DNA of 64,000 nt, taken from assembly GCA_034412795.1 (NCBI GenBank), contig DAOUMD010000126.1, forward strand, positions 1-64,000, given 5' to 3'. Positions within the stretch are counted from its first letter, which is position 1. Each line of letters opens with the position of its first letter. Below are positions 8,759 through 17,130 of this stretch, piece after piece. The notes beneath the pieces were generated by a model that was not told where the DNA came from, did not search any database, and worked only from the letters and a program-made list of their open reading frames with translations. Source of the DNA: JAUVPY01 sp034412795. GTDB taxonomy: Bacteria > Chloroflexota > Anaerolineae > 4572-78 > NAK82. A program made the translations under genes and the position numbers.

Positions 8759-10564
8759 ATGTCTGACACATCGCCCAGCTTCTGGACTAGCTTAATTGGT
8801 CGCTGGGCCAGCCTGCGTATGCAGGCTTTGCTCATTACCATCCTTCCTTTGGCCGTCATGTTGGCCTTGGCAGTGGGATCAATATTCTATGCTTATCAGC
8901 AAGTTGCCGAAAAACTAGCTCTTAGCCGAAACCAGGAATTAGCCCGTGTGTCGGCTGACCGGCTTTCCGAGAATATGGCTGGCTTTGTACGTGTGCTAAC
9001 CACGCTCTCCAACCTTGACATCGTGCGCAGTGGCGATCCAGCCATTCAGAAGAATGCTCTTACCCAGGCCCGTGATCTGCTCATAGACTTCGATGGTGGC
9101 GTCATTGTACTCAATCCCGACGGTATTGTGACCGTCACAGAACCTTTTCGCCCCGACCTTCAGGGCCAGGATTTCTCCACTCGCTCTTACTTTCAAAACA
9201 CGCGTGCCATTCGGTCGTTCACCTTCTCGGATATCATCCAGGAAGAGGGGTCCGGCGAGGATATAATTGTTGTGGCAGTGCCTATTTTTTCGCGTGAAGG
9301 TGACTTTGAAGGAGTGCTGGCCGGCCGTTTTTACGTGCGTTTTCAACGTATTGGTGAGGAGATTCAAAAGCTACAGGTCAGCGACGTAGGCGAAGCCTAC
9401 TTGATTGACCGCAATGGACAAGTCGTCTACCATCCTGACTATTCACTCATTAGTGCTGATTTCAGCCAACGTGGTTCCGTCTTTAATCTCATGCGAGGAG
9501 AGTACGATGGAGCGCTCATTCTCCAGGAGCTGGGCAAAGCGCGTCAGGTAGTCGGCTATGCCATCGTTGACGTGACCGGTTGGGGATTGGTGATCCAGGA
9601 ACCGTGGGCCGATGTGGTAGCCCCTGCGCGCATTTCTTTGCGCCCCATCATTCTGGCTTTGCTCGTAGGGGTGGTACTGGTTGCGACCGTCGTCTCGTGG
9701 GGAGCGCAGCGAGTCGTCCGTCCCATTGCAGAACTGGCAGTCCGCGCCCGGCGGGTTGCCAGCGGCGATTACAGCGTACAGGTGATCCCCAGCTCTATCC
9801 GTGAGCTGCGCGATCTGGGCAGTGATTTTAACCGGATGGTGGAACAGATCGCCCGCTATCAAGCCGGACTGCGGCAATACGTGGCAGCCATTACCCATAC
9901 CCAGGAAGAAGAGCGCAAGCGTATTGCTCGCGACCTTCACGACGATACCATTCAATCCCTCATCGCCATCGGCCAGCGGGTAGAATTGGCGCGCGAAGCG
10001 ATTTCCGAGGACCCCGAGGATGCCAAAGAACAATTGCGTGAGCTACGCAAAATGGTTACCCTGACCATTGACGGCGTGCGCCAGACTAGCCGTGACCTGC
10101 GTCCTACCGTTCTGGAGGATCTGGGAATGGTGCCTGCATTGCAATATCTGGTAAACGAACTTGGCCAAAAAGACACCATCGACGTATCACTAAGTGTGGA
10201 AGGAAGCACGGAAGACCTATCGCCCGCCTTGGAAGTGGCCATTTACCGTATTGTGCAAGAAGCACTTACTAACATTCGTAGACATTCTCAGTCGTCGCAC
10301 GCACAGGTTGACGCTCAATTCCTGACTCATCAGATCATCATCACCGTGCAGGACGATGGGATCGGCTTTGATATGCCCGAAGAAACCGCTGAGTTGGTCG
10401 AGACGGGGGGCCTCGGATTGATGGGGGTCGAGGAACGGGCGCAGCTTTTCGGTGGACAAATGTCTATCACTTCGCAGACCGGGCAGGGCACGACCGTGAA
10501 GGTCGTGTTGCTCCGCAATCCGCGTAGCTCCCAGTTTGGTCTCGATGGAACTGACGTAGAATAA
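8759..10564 (+). CDS. dCache-HAMP sensor histidine kinase (NarL-partner type)
   Basis: A 601-residue inner-membrane kinase. Segments in order: transmembrane helix at about 22-45, an extracytoplasmic double-Cache ligand domain (about 50-285), a second helix (about 295-315), HAMP (about 315-368), an HisKA_3 dimerisation helix with the phosphoacceptor in RIARDLHDDTIQ (His394), and an HATPase domain with the N box (EALTNIRRHS, Asn505), the G1 box DDGIGFDMP and a glycine-rich GGLGLMGVEERA. HisKA_3 kinases pair with LuxR-type regulators, matching the gene two upstream. It starts 80 bases after the binding-protein stop. The Cache domain may sense a small molecule directly or through the lipoprotein. 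Confidence 0.93.
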   Translation: MSDTSPSFWTSLIGRWASLRMQALLITILPLAVMLALAVGSIFYAYQQVAEKLALSRNQELARVSADRLSENMAGFVRVLTTLSNLDIVRSGDPAIQKNALTQARDLLIDFDGGVIVLNPDGIVTVTEPFRPDLQGQDFSTRSYFQNTRAIRSFTFSDIIQEEGSGEDIIVVAVPIFSREGDFEGVLAGRFYVRFQRIGEEIQKLQVSDVGEAYLIDRNGQVVYHPDYSLISADFSQRGSVFNLMRGEYDGALILQELGKARQVVGYAIVDVTGWGLVIQEPWADVVAPARISLRPIILALLVGVVLVATVVSWGAQRVVRPIAELAVRARRVASGDYSVQVIPSSIRELRDLGSDFNRMVEQIARYQAGLRQYVAAITHTQEEERKRIARDLHDDTIQSLIAIGQRVELAREAISEDPEDAKEQLRELRKMVTLTIDGVRQTSRDLRPTVLEDLGMVPALQYLVNELGQKDTIDVSLSVEGSTEDLSPALEVAIYRIVQEALTNIRRHSQSSHAQVDAQFLTHQIIITVQDDGIGFDMPEETAELVETGGLGLMGVEERAQLFGGQMSITSQTGQGTTVKVVLLRNPRSSQFGLDGTDVE

Positions 10565-10741
10565 GCGATAAGACAGGCAGTATGCAGATTATTCGAAATT
10601 TTGTGGCAAATATAGGCGTAATGGCCTAGGCCATATCTTATAAAGAATAGGCGGCTTAACTGATGCGAGCAGGAGCGTGTTGGGTTATACTTGGATGTGG
10701 TTTGTTTGACACCACCGTAATAAGGAGAAAAGAAAACAGCT

Positions 10742-10876
10742 ATGGAGTTCCTGCTAGTATCAGTGCTGGTGCTGATGCTGATTGCATTAGCGTATGCTCA
10801 GTGGCAGCGCGGCGTCGTACGTACAATCGGGCAACTCTCATTGGATGAAGAAGAGACAGATCAAACAGCAAGATAA
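10742..10876 (+). CDS. Small single-pass membrane protein
   Basis: A 44-residue reading frame with a good ribosome site (AAGGAG about 13 bases upstream). It has one N-terminal hydrophobic helix (MEFLLVSVLVLMLIALAYA), a short basic segment (QWQRGVVR) and an acidic tail (LDEEETD), so it probably has a cytoplasmic C-terminus. It lies between the histidine kinase and the propeller lipoprotein. No family recognised. It may be a small regulator of a membrane neighbour. Confidence 0.55.
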   Translation: MEFLLVSVLVLMLIALAYAQWQRGVVRTIGQLSLDEEETDQTAR

Positions 10877-10901
10877 ATTGCCTCTTTTTACAACAAATCA
10901 A

Positions 10902-12200
10902 ATGGACGTCAACGAGTTTGTCTTTACCCCGCTTGTCAAACTCTGCCGTATTCTTGGATCCCGCTACGTTGCTCACCAGTTAGCAACGAAAGCAGACAAG
11001 CGGCATTTTTGGGGTTATTCAGATGGCTCAAGGCGTCCTTTTGTTTTGGCTGTTTTGCTGAGTTTAGCACTTTTGGTGCTCGTGGCTGGCTGCCAGCCGC
11101 CGCAGGTTCCCAAATATGACGCCACACCGTCACCGTCGGCATTGCGGATAGCCTATCTGGACGGTAAGAACCTGCATATGATGAAGACCGATGGCTCCGA
11201 TATCACCCTGCTGGCTCGCGATCTGCAGCCCACCGAGTGTGCCCCCTACTATATCTCGCCTGATGGTCAATGGGTAGCCTATCAGCAGGCCGACGATGGC
11301 TTGTTGGTTGTGCCGATTTCTGGCGGATCGCCCATTATGCTAAGCGACGCTATCGCCGGCTCGGTCTCCTGGTTTCCTGATAGCAGTGGTGTGGTATATA
11401 CACTGGACGATGACGTGTATGCTCAATGGCTCGACACGTCGCAGCCCCCCCAGGCGTTGGCAGTCGGGGGGCGACGTTATTTTTTCCCCACTTGGTCACC
11501 CGATGGCAAGTACATCGCCTTTTTAGAGACCACAACTGACCCTGGTGTTCATAACGTGATCCTGATCCACTCAGACGGCACCGGCTGGCGTACGCTTGGC
11601 GCGACTGCCCCTCAGTCTTCCGAAAAAGCTCTATGTCCTGACATTGTCGTATGGTCTCCCGATAGCACTCGCTTCCTGGTAGATTTGGGTGAGCCACCTT
11701 TTGCCTTCTACGTGGCCGGAGGTAGCCCCGTCCAGATGGGAGCTGGCTCATCTCCTACCAACCATGCCTGGTCTCCAGATGGGCGCAGCTTGACCTATCA
11801 GGATGAGCTTGGTCGACTCTGGCTGGCCAAAGCTGATGGAAGTGACCACCGACTGCTAACTGATTTTCCGATTAGCGAGGCAATTTGGTCCCCCCAAGAT
11901 AGCCAGGTTGCCTTCATTGCCCAACGTGGCGATGATGTGGCTCTCGAAATCATCGACGTCCAGAGCGGGGAGATCCACTCCCTCACAAGCGGGGACAACT
12001 TCGTTGAGAGTAGTCCTCATTGGACGCCCGATGGCACTTACCTTATCTTCGCCCGCTATGTTGCTCGGGATCAGACCTCCTCTTCCGATGCGGAAGGGCC
12101 GCCATCAGCAGGTATCTGGCGCGTTGCGGCAGATGGCTCAGCTCCGCCCCAGCGTCTGGCATTGACTGGAGGCGCGATCCAGGTGTTTGCCATTCGCTGA
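10902..12200 (+). CDS. TolB-like beta-propeller lipoprotein
   Basis: A secreted protein of about 432 residues with a hydrophobic segment ending in the lipobox LVAGC (Cys64 from this start), followed by six or more WD40-like/PD40 blades carrying the family signature (SPDGQWVAY, SPDGKYIAF, SPDGRSLTY, TPDGTYLIF). Such lipoproteins form six-bladed propellers that bind partners at the cell surface. The start is uncertain: the frame is open upstream, ATG codons occur at 10845 and 10902, and neither has a strong ribosome site. The 10902 start leaves a 42-residue N-region, long for a signal peptide. An intrinsic terminator follows 38 bases after the stop. Confidence 0.8.
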   Translation: MDVNEFVFTPLVKLCRILGSRYVAHQLATKADKRHFWGYSDGSRRPFVLAVLLSLALLVLVAGCQPPQVPKYDATPSPSALRIAYLDGKNLHMMKTDGSDITLLARDLQPTECAPYYISPDGQWVAYQQADDGLLVVPISGGSPIMLSDAIAGSVSWFPDSSGVVYTLDDDVYAQWLDTSQPPQALAVGGRRYFFPTWSPDGKYIAFLETTTDPGVHNVILIHSDGTGWRTLGATAPQSSEKALCPDIVVWSPDSTRFLVDLGEPPFAFYVAGGSPVQMGAGSSPTNHAWSPDGRSLTYQDELGRLWLAKADGSDHRLLTDFPISEAIWSPQDSQVAFIAQRGDDVALEIIDVQSGEIHSLTSGDNFVESSPHWTPDGTYLIFARYVARDQTSSSDAEGPPSAGIWRVAADGSAPPQRLALTGGAIQVFAIR

Positions 12201-12237
12201 TCCCTCCTCTAGGCCTCTTTCATTTTTTATAATCCAC

Positions 12238-12265
12238 GGACCCGCCCTATGACGCGGGTCCTTTT
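12238..12265 (+). terminator. Intrinsic terminator after the propeller lipoprotein
   Basis: Perfect 8-bp stem GGACCCGC / GCGGGTCC with an 8-base loop, followed by CTTTTG. It closes the regulator, binding protein, kinase, propeller gene group. Confidence 0.8.
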
Positions 12266-12304
12266 GCGTTCGATATCCTCCGGTTTAAACATAATGTTCT
12301 CAAC

Positions 12305-12333
12305 TTGACATATAGTCTATTTCAGAGTATAAT
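12305..12333 (+). promoter_or_regulatory. Consensus sigma70 promoter
   Basis: TTGACA at 12305-12310, a spacer of exactly 17 bases, TATAAT at 12328-12333, lying 62 bases upstream of the LPVTG-protein start. It matches the consensus at all twelve positions, so strong constitutive expression is expected. Confidence 0.85.
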
Positions 12334-12394
12334 GTCGTTGTAAACATAATCATTTTCCATAATAGGATGGATTCCTCTCATAGGAGGTGTTACC

Positions 12395-12904
12395 ATGTCC
12401 TTCCGAGTAGCAATAGTAAGCATGCTGGTGGTGGTTTTGTTGCTCCCCGCGTCTATTGCTTTTGCAGGTGGTGATACGGATGCGACGCTTCGTATCACCA
12501 TCAGCCCCATTAATGGCGACCCTGGCACCAACGTCGCTGTCACTGGCGAGGGCGCCAAGTCCGGCATACCGGTGCAGGTGATGATTGTGGCTAATGGCGA
12601 TACCAGCGAGGGGGAAATCGCCAGGGTAGAAGTTTCCCCTGCCGAGGACGGCACCTTCTCGACTACGGTTACCGTCCCAGAGGGCACCCCGGATGGGGGC
12701 TATGCGGTCCGTGCCGAGCAGCGTAATCAGGGTGGCGGTTTGATTCACTATTATTGGGTGGGCTTCCAGGTCGGTGGCGGTGATGCCTTGTTGCCCGTAA
12801 CCGGTACGCTGCCTGGTACCTCGATTACCATCACGGCCGCCCTGGCCGCGTTGTTGGTGATCGTGATGGCCGTCCAGGGGACGCGCCGGGTTCTTCGGCG
12901 CTAG
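12395..12904 (+). CDS. Secreted protein with LPXTG-like C-terminal sorting signal
   Basis: A 169-residue protein with a signal peptide (about 1-24, ending AFAGG), a beta-rich Ig/fibronectin-like middle (GDPGTNVAVTGEGAKSG style), and a C-terminal tripartite signal: LPVTG (133-137), a hydrophobic helix (about 143-161) and a basic tail (RRVLRR). This is the layout sortases recognise, cleaving between Thr and Gly and anchoring the protein to the envelope. No sortase gene is in the window. The ribosome site AGGAGGTG is excellent and the promoter is full consensus, suggesting an abundant surface protein. It may instead simply be a single-pass membrane protein. Confidence 0.75.
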   Translation: MSFRVAIVSMLVVVLLLPASIAFAGGDTDATLRITISPINGDPGTNVAVTGEGAKSGIPVQVMIVANGDTSEGEIARVEVSPAEDGTFSTTVTVPEGTPDGGYAVRAEQRNQGGGLIHYYWVGFQVGGGDALLPVTGTLPGTSITITAALAALLVIVMAVQGTRRVLRR

Positions 12905-12948
12905 CTACAGCCCTTGTTGAGCGTTTAGCTAGCCCACGGTGGGTTAAA

Positions 12949-13040
12949 GTATCTTCTCAAAATGTAGGGGCGAGACCTTGTGGTCGTCCTATTGGGCAGG
13001 CGCAAGGCGCTGCTCCTACCCCGAATTATTGAGAAGATAT
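12949..13040. repeat. MITE-like element family C, copy 1
   Basis: Ends are GTATCTTCTCAA and its near complement TTGAGAAGATAT; the interior has GTAGGGGCGA and CCTACCCC. It is the longest and most diverged of three copies (others at 17131-17202 and 60916-61006). No target-site duplication is visible here. With the family B copy beside it, it fills the 403-base gap before the HD gene. Confidence 0.8.
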
Positions 13041-13087
13041 TCAATCCTCTGTCTGTAACCAGGGGATTTCCCTTTGTCAACCGATTG

Positions 13088-13193
13088 GCCGCGTCCCAAG
13101 GGTAACTGTCCGTAAATAACTTTGCATTTTCAAGGCTGGCAGTCCTCTGCAATCGGACTGCCAGTCTTGGCGAAAAGTCAATTTTGGACAATC
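13088..13193. repeat. Palindromic repeat family B, rearranged copy
   Basis: Begins GGCCGCGTCCCAAGGGTAAC like the other B copies and ends AATTTTGGACA. Its centre carries a different strong hairpin, GGCTGGCAGTCC pairing with GGACTGCCAG. The terminal arms are diverged. Confidence 0.55.
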
Positions 13194-13307
13194 ACAAGTG
13201 ACTTGGTGCTCGAATGTCAACGGAAAAACCTATGAAGCCGCTTGCACTTGTTCGCCCGATCAGGTAGAATTCAACAACCTTATTAAGGTGACACGAGGAG
13301 GACTCCA

Positions 13308-13889
13308 ATGCCTAACCGAGGTCACGCCTGGGATCTCGTCTGTGAGTATACCAAGAACATCAATCTCCGCCGCCATATGCTGGCCGTGGAGGCTGGGATG
13401 CGGGCCTATGCCCGCCGCCTTGGCCAGGATGAAGAGTTGTGGGGCCTGGTCGGACTGGTTCACGACTTCGACTACGAGCAGTACCCCGATGTAGCCACCG
13501 ATGGACATCCCAACACCGGCGCGCCTATCCTGAGCGAGCGTGGTTATGATGAGACGGTGATTCGGGCTGTCCTTTCCCACGCCACCGAGGTAACTGGCAT
13601 CGAGCGGCAGACTCCGATGGAGCATGCTCTCTACGCTGTAGACGATCTCACCGGTCTGATAGTCGCCGTGGCCTTAGTCCGTCCATCGAAAGATATCCGA
13701 GACGTAAAAGTTAAATCGATCAAAAAGAAGTGGAAGGATAAGACCTTCGCGGCCGGCGTGCACCGGGAAGCAATCGAAGCCGGCGCAGCGGCCCTGGGTG
13801 TAGATCTATGGGAGCACGTCGCTATCGTGCTGGAGGCGATGCAGGGCATCGCTGATGAGTTAGGCTTCAATAACCCGGGTGGGTCATAG
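13308..13889 (+). CDS. HD-domain phosphohydrolase-like protein
   Basis: A 193-residue cytosolic HD-superfamily protein. The metal ligands appear in order: His23 (NLRRHMLAVE), the HD pair in GLVHDFDYEQYP, a His in DGHPNTG, a His in LSHATEV, and Asp in YAVDDLTGLI. This is the pattern of small stand-alone HDIG hydrolases that cleave phosphate esters of nucleotides or nucleotide-like substrates. GAGGAGG lies 6 bases before the ATG. It is a single gene preceded by two palindromic repeats. The substrate is not predictable. Confidence 0.88.
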   Translation: MPNRGHAWDLVCEYTKNINLRRHMLAVEAGMRAYARRLGQDEELWGLVGLVHDFDYEQYPDVATDGHPNTGAPILSERGYDETVIRAVLSHATEVTGIERQTPMEHALYAVDDLTGLIVAVALVRPSKDIRDVKVKSIKKKWKDKTFAAGVHREAIEAGAAALGVDLWEHVAIVLEAMQGIADELGFNNPGGS

Positions 13890-13992
13890 AAAAGTGTTTA
13901 GAGGGTAATTCAGAAATTGGACGCAACTTAGGTTGTGAGTGGTAACATAAGCGGGTTTCTTTTTCTCGACGGTGGGGACAGGAGACGGTCAA

Positions 13993-14682
13993 ATGCAACG
14001 GAACCTGCGGCGTAAACTTGAAATGCGTTTTCTCAAACGCCTGCCGACGGTCACTGTGCTTATTCTGGTAGGCCTTTTCAGCCTTTCGTTATGTTGCCTG
14101 TGGGTTGGCCTCGTTTTCCCTATTGTGGCCTATCTATCCGCGATACCGGTTGACACGTGGGCAGTGTTAGAGGGCTTGTCTTCCGCCGCAGCCCTTGCCT
14201 TCGCGGTTGGTGCAGGTATCGTCGTGCTGATGGAACTTGATGCCACTGTCGACAGCCGCAACCTGGACATCTACCGCGATATGTATGAAAAGCTCATGTC
14301 AGAAGAGGAAGTCAAAGCCCGTAAGTTCATTTACCAGCAAATACCAGCGTCGGGCGACAAACAAGTCATCATCGATGCCGTGCTAAGTGATGATCAAGCA
14401 CGGAAATACGTAAAACAGGTTTTGAATCTGATCGACTATTTTGGCTTCTTGATCGAGCAGGAGTGGGTTACCGTGGATGAGGTAATCGGATGGATGAGCC
14501 CCATCGTTGTGAAGGTTTGGGAAAAGATAGGGCCGGTGGTCGAGTATGAGCGTTCCCAGCGTCCAGAGGAACCCGATTACTATGAAGCGGCGATCAGATT
14601 AGCGGAACTTTGTCGGAAATGGCGTGATACGAATCTGCGCGATCGGCAAATAGAGATTTCTTTCAATAACGAGAGACTATGA
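13993..14682 (+). CDS. Two-helix membrane protein, DUF4760-like
   Basis: A 229-residue protein with a basic N-terminus (RRKLEMRFLKR), two membrane helices (about 20-48 and 58-78) and a cytoplasmic helical tail (IYRDMYEKLMSEEEVKARKFIY). The second helix plus following tail resembles the DUF4760 group, which is uncharacterised. The ATG at 13993 is preferred to the upstream in-frame GTG at 13972 because AGGAG lies about 8 bases before it. It converges with the UPF0316 gene, only 9 bases apart. Function unknown. Confidence 0.65.
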   Translation: MQRNLRRKLEMRFLKRLPTVTVLILVGLFSLSLCCLWVGLVFPIVAYLSAIPVDTWAVLEGLSSAAALAFAVGAGIVVLMELDATVDSRNLDIYRDMYEKLMSEEEVKARKFIYQQIPASGDKQVIIDAVLSDDQARKYVKQVLNLIDYFGFLIEQEWVTVDEVIGWMSPIVVKVWEKIGPVVEYERSQRPEEPDYYEAAIRLAELCRKWRDTNLRDRQIEISFNNERL

Positions 14683-14691
14683 AACAGGCAT

Positions 14692-15246
14692 TTATCGTTC
14701 GTGGCGGGCGATGCGCATATACCCTCGACGTATAGTTCGGGTTTCTTCCACCGTAACGAAGGCGCTGGGATCTACTTGGTCAGCCAGGGTGCACACGGCA
14801 TCCACCTCTTTGCGCCGCACGGTGGCCACCACCAGGCCAACGACGCCATTTCGTCCTTCACCCCATTCGACAGTTGCTCCATAACCTGCATCGCGAATGG
14901 CGTCGGCCAGCGCGTGTCCCCGATACTTGGAGACAATTCGCACAGAGGCGTAACCCAGCGCCATCTGCTCTTCTAGCCACATCCCCACCAGGGTACCAAC
15001 AGCAAATCCAAGGCTATACCCCAACAGGTTCCATACATTTGACAGATTATTTACCACGTAGCCGATGGCCAACGTGTAGACCAAAACCTCAAAGAATCCG
15101 ATTGAAGCGGCTAACAGCTTTTTGCCACGCGTCATGATCAGCACGCGAACCGTTGCCAACGTAACACCGATGACGCGCAAGGCAAAAATGAGAAATACTC
15201 CCCAGAGGATCTCAGGAGATAGAGGTGGAATCTCGAAGGTAAACAT
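14692..15246 (-). CDS. UPF0316 membrane protein (DUF5698-DUF2179)
   Basis: 184 residues: three membrane helices in the first half (about 12-32, 42-64, 68-90; the first includes the conserved RVIGVTLATVRVLIMTRG) and a soluble DUF2179 domain (about 100-180, YRGHALADAIRDAGYGATVEWGEG). The family is widespread in bacteria with unknown function; the DUF2179 domain resembles the C-terminal part of YitT-type proteins. It lies 14 bases downstream of thymidine kinase on the same strand, so the two are probably cotranscribed. Confidence 0.9.
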   Translation of the reverse strand: MFTFEIPPLSPEILWGVFLIFALRVIGVTLATVRVLIMTRGKKLLAASIGFFEVLVYTLAIGYVVNNLSNVWNLLGYSLGFAVGTLVGMWLEEQMALGYASVRIVSKYRGHALADAIRDAGYGATVEWGEGRNGVVGLVVATVRRKEVDAVCTLADQVDPSAFVTVEETRTIRRGYMRIARHER

Positions 15247-15260
15247 AGGGTAATATTTGC

Positions 15261-15857
15261 TTACTCTACCATCTGGTTCTTGGGGGGGGGTACTTCATGG
15301 CAACGACGGCAGCGTGCTTCGTACACCTCGTTGGCACCCACCAAGATCACCGGGTCGTCATAGTTGGCCGGCTGGTCGTTGATGAGACGCTGAGTGCGGC
15401 TGGCTGGAGCGCCGCACACCACGCAAATTGCCTGCAACTTGTCAACGGCTTCGGCCTGAGCCATCAAGAGTGGAATCGGGCCAAATGGCTCACCTCGAAA
15501 GTCCATATCCAGCCCAGCCAAAATAACACGCTTGCTATTGTTGGCCAGTTCATTGCAGGCGTCAGCGACTGTCCAGTCGAAGAATTGTACCTCGTCAATG
15601 GCGATGACGTCGGTATCGTCCTCGACCAGGGATAGAATCTGGCTGGCATCGTGTACTGTGATTGCATCCCAATGCAACCCATCGTGTGAACTGACTTTTT
15701 CTACCTCGTAACGGTCGTCGAGAATAGGCTTAAAGACTTGTACCTTTTGGCGGGCGATCTGGGCGCGTTTTATGCGGCGTATCAGTTCTTCAGTCTTGCC
15801 GCTGAACATGCTGCCACAGATCAACTCAATCCAGCCACCGTCGTAGCGGTGATACAT
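15261..15857 (-). CDS. tdk: Thymidine kinase (type II)
   Basis: Cytosolic enzyme that phosphorylates thymidine or deoxyuridine with ATP in pyrimidine salvage. The 198 residues fit the family. Walker A GSMFSGKT is at 15-22, the Walker B/lid segment AIDEVQFFD at about 88-96, and the structural zinc site is formed by CVVC (about 142-145) and CRRC near the C-terminus. The lasso with YEARCRRC is intact. It is read before the UPF0316 gene. Together with the pyrimidine phosphorylase near 2 kb, the organism appears able to recycle pyrimidine nucleosides. Confidence 0.95.
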   Translation of the reverse strand: MYHRYDGGWIELICGSMFSGKTEELIRRIKRAQIARQKVQVFKPILDDRYEVEKVSSHDGLHWDAITVHDASQILSLVEDDTDVIAIDEVQFFDWTVADACNELANNSKRVILAGLDMDFRGEPFGPIPLLMAQAEAVDKLQAICVVCGAPASRTQRLINDQPANYDDPVILVGANEVYEARCRRCHEVPPPKNQMVE

Positions 15858-15907
15858 CCTTTACCTCCAGCAATTCACTGTCAAAGTCGTTACCATCTCC
15901 AAGAATA

Positions 15908-15934
15908 AAGGGCAGATGAGATCATCTGCCCTTG
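15908..15934 (-). terminator. Terminator of the L21-L27-L31 operon
   Basis: Hairpin with stem GGGCAGATGA / TCATCTGCCC, followed on the minus strand by CTTTATTCTT. It lies 34 bases beyond the stop of the L31 fusion gene. Confidence 0.75.
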
Positions 15935-15967
15935 TACTTTCCGCTACTGGCTGAAATAGCTTTCACC

Positions 15968-16435
15968 TCAGGCAGGTACCAGGCCCATCGCCTCGAGTCG
16001 GTCTTTTATTTCCTCCAGTGCTTTGGGCCCAACACCTTCCACTGCCAAAAGATCACGGTCGCCGGCCTCTAGCTTCCGAACCACATCATCAATGGTGGCC
16101 AATCCGGCTTCCGCAAGGGCTTTATGTACGCGTTCACTCAGGTCCAAGGCTTCAATTTGCTGCTTGAGACGTGCCTCGCGTTCCTTGCGCAATGCATCCT
16201 CGTGCCGCATTTGCTCATCGGCCCTATGCCTTTCAAATCGCTCCAGACGTTTCTGATAGCGATCTACCTGTCCTGCCGTATCCACAATGCGCTGCTCACC
16301 GGTGAAGAAGGGGTGGCATGCCGAACAAACGTCAGTGCGGATGACCTCGACAGTGGAACCGGTTGTCCAGGTGTTGCCGCAACTGCAAATTACCTTTGCC
16401 TCTGGATAATACTTAGGGTGAATACCTTCCTTCAT
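15968..16435 (-). CDS. rpmE: Ribosomal protein bL31 fused to an RNA-polymerase alpha-CTD-like helix-hairpin-helix domain
   Basis: 155 residues. The first about 65 are a zinc-type bL31 (MKEGIHPKYYPEAKV start, CSC and CSAC cysteines, FFTGEQRIVDTAGQVDRY). A charged coiled-coil linker (about 70-100, ERFERHRADEQMRHEDALRK) leads to a C-terminal domain (about 102-155) resembling the alpha subunit CTD of RNA polymerase: LDLSERVHKALAEAGL then LLAVEGVGPKALEEIKDRL. The Arg of LSERV and the G-x-K..EEIK of the second hairpin align with DNA-contacting residues of the real alpha CTD. The start is the internal ATG matching L31, not the upstream TTG. It is the last gene of the rplU-rpmA operon. It could tether the 50S subunit to nucleic acid or polymerase; that is inference. 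Confidence 0.85.
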   Translation of the reverse strand: MKEGIHPKYYPEAKVICSCGNTWTTGSTVEVIRTDVCSACHPFFTGEQRIVDTAGQVDRYQKRLERFERHRADEQMRHEDALRKEREARLKQQIEALDLSERVHKALAEAGLATIDDVVRKLEAGDRDLLAVEGVGPKALEEIKDRLEAMGLVPA

Positions 16436-16460
16436 TAGCGTAACCAAACCTTTCGATCCA

Positions 16461-16718
16461 TCACAAATCGGGATAGACGCTGATACGCTTCTTGCCGCGT
16501 CTCACATATTCAAATTTCACACAGCCGTCGGTCGTGGCAAATAAAGTATAATCTCGTCCCATCCCGACGTTATTTCCAGGCTGGAATTGAGTTCCACGCT
16601 GACGCACCAAGATATTGCCAGCGCGCACCCTCTCGCCGCCAAACTTTTTGACACCCAGTCGCTGTGATTGGCTGTCGCGGCCATTACGGCTGGAGCCACC
16701 ACCTTTTTTATGAGCCAT
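16461..16718 (-). CDS. rpmA: Ribosomal protein bL27
   Basis: 85-residue large-subunit protein located near the peptidyl-transferase centre. It has the expected N-terminus MAHKKGGGSSRNGRDSQSQR and the core GVKKFGGERVRAGNILVRQRGT. There is no N-terminal cleavable extension of the Firmicutes type. It lies 47 bases downstream of rplU, the classical order, and 25 bases before the L31 fusion gene. Confidence 0.97.
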   Translation of the reverse strand: MAHKKGGGSSRNGRDSQSQRLGVKKFGGERVRAGNILVRQRGTQFQPGNNVGMGRDYTLFATTDGCVKFEYVRRGKKRISVYPDL

Positions 16719-16765
16719 TATATCCTCCAGGTGTTACGCAATTACGTGATAGGCTGTCGATAAAC

Positions 16766-17077
16766 CTACTGGACAATCTTCTCGATGCGGAGACGGGTAT
16801 AGTTCTGCCGGTGACCTTGGCGCCGACGATAGCGCTGCTTGGGCCGATATTTCCATACCAGGATTTTGCGCCCCCGTTCTTCCGACTCAACTCTGGCCAC
16901 TACCTTGGCCCCTGTGACGATCGGCTGGCCAATGGTCACGCCCTTCTTATCAGAAACAAGCAATACGCGTTCAAACTCGACCTTTTCGCCAACCTCATAC
17001 GGTAACTTCTCAACACTGATGGCGTCTCCTTCGCTGACGCGATATTGCTTGCCACCGGTTTCAATTACAGCGTACAT
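16766..17077 (-). CDS. rplU: Ribosomal protein bL21
   Basis: 103-residue 23S-binding protein of the large subunit. It starts MYAVIETGGKQYRVSEGD and ends in the basic RYRRRQGHRQNYTRLRIEKI typical of the family. GGAGG lies about 6 bases before the ATG. First gene of the L21-L27-L31 operon. The family C element sits in the upstream intergenic region and may influence its expression. Confidence 0.97.
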   Translation of the reverse strand: MYAVIETGGKQYRVSEGDAISVEKLPYEVGEKVEFERVLLVSDKKGVTIGQPIVTGAKVVARVESEERGRKILVWKYRPKQRYRRRQGHRQNYTRLRIEKIVQ

Positions 17078-17130
17078 TCAAGCCTCCATCCGGCAGTACT
17101 CACACACGTATGTGCTGAGACGGTTCAGTC

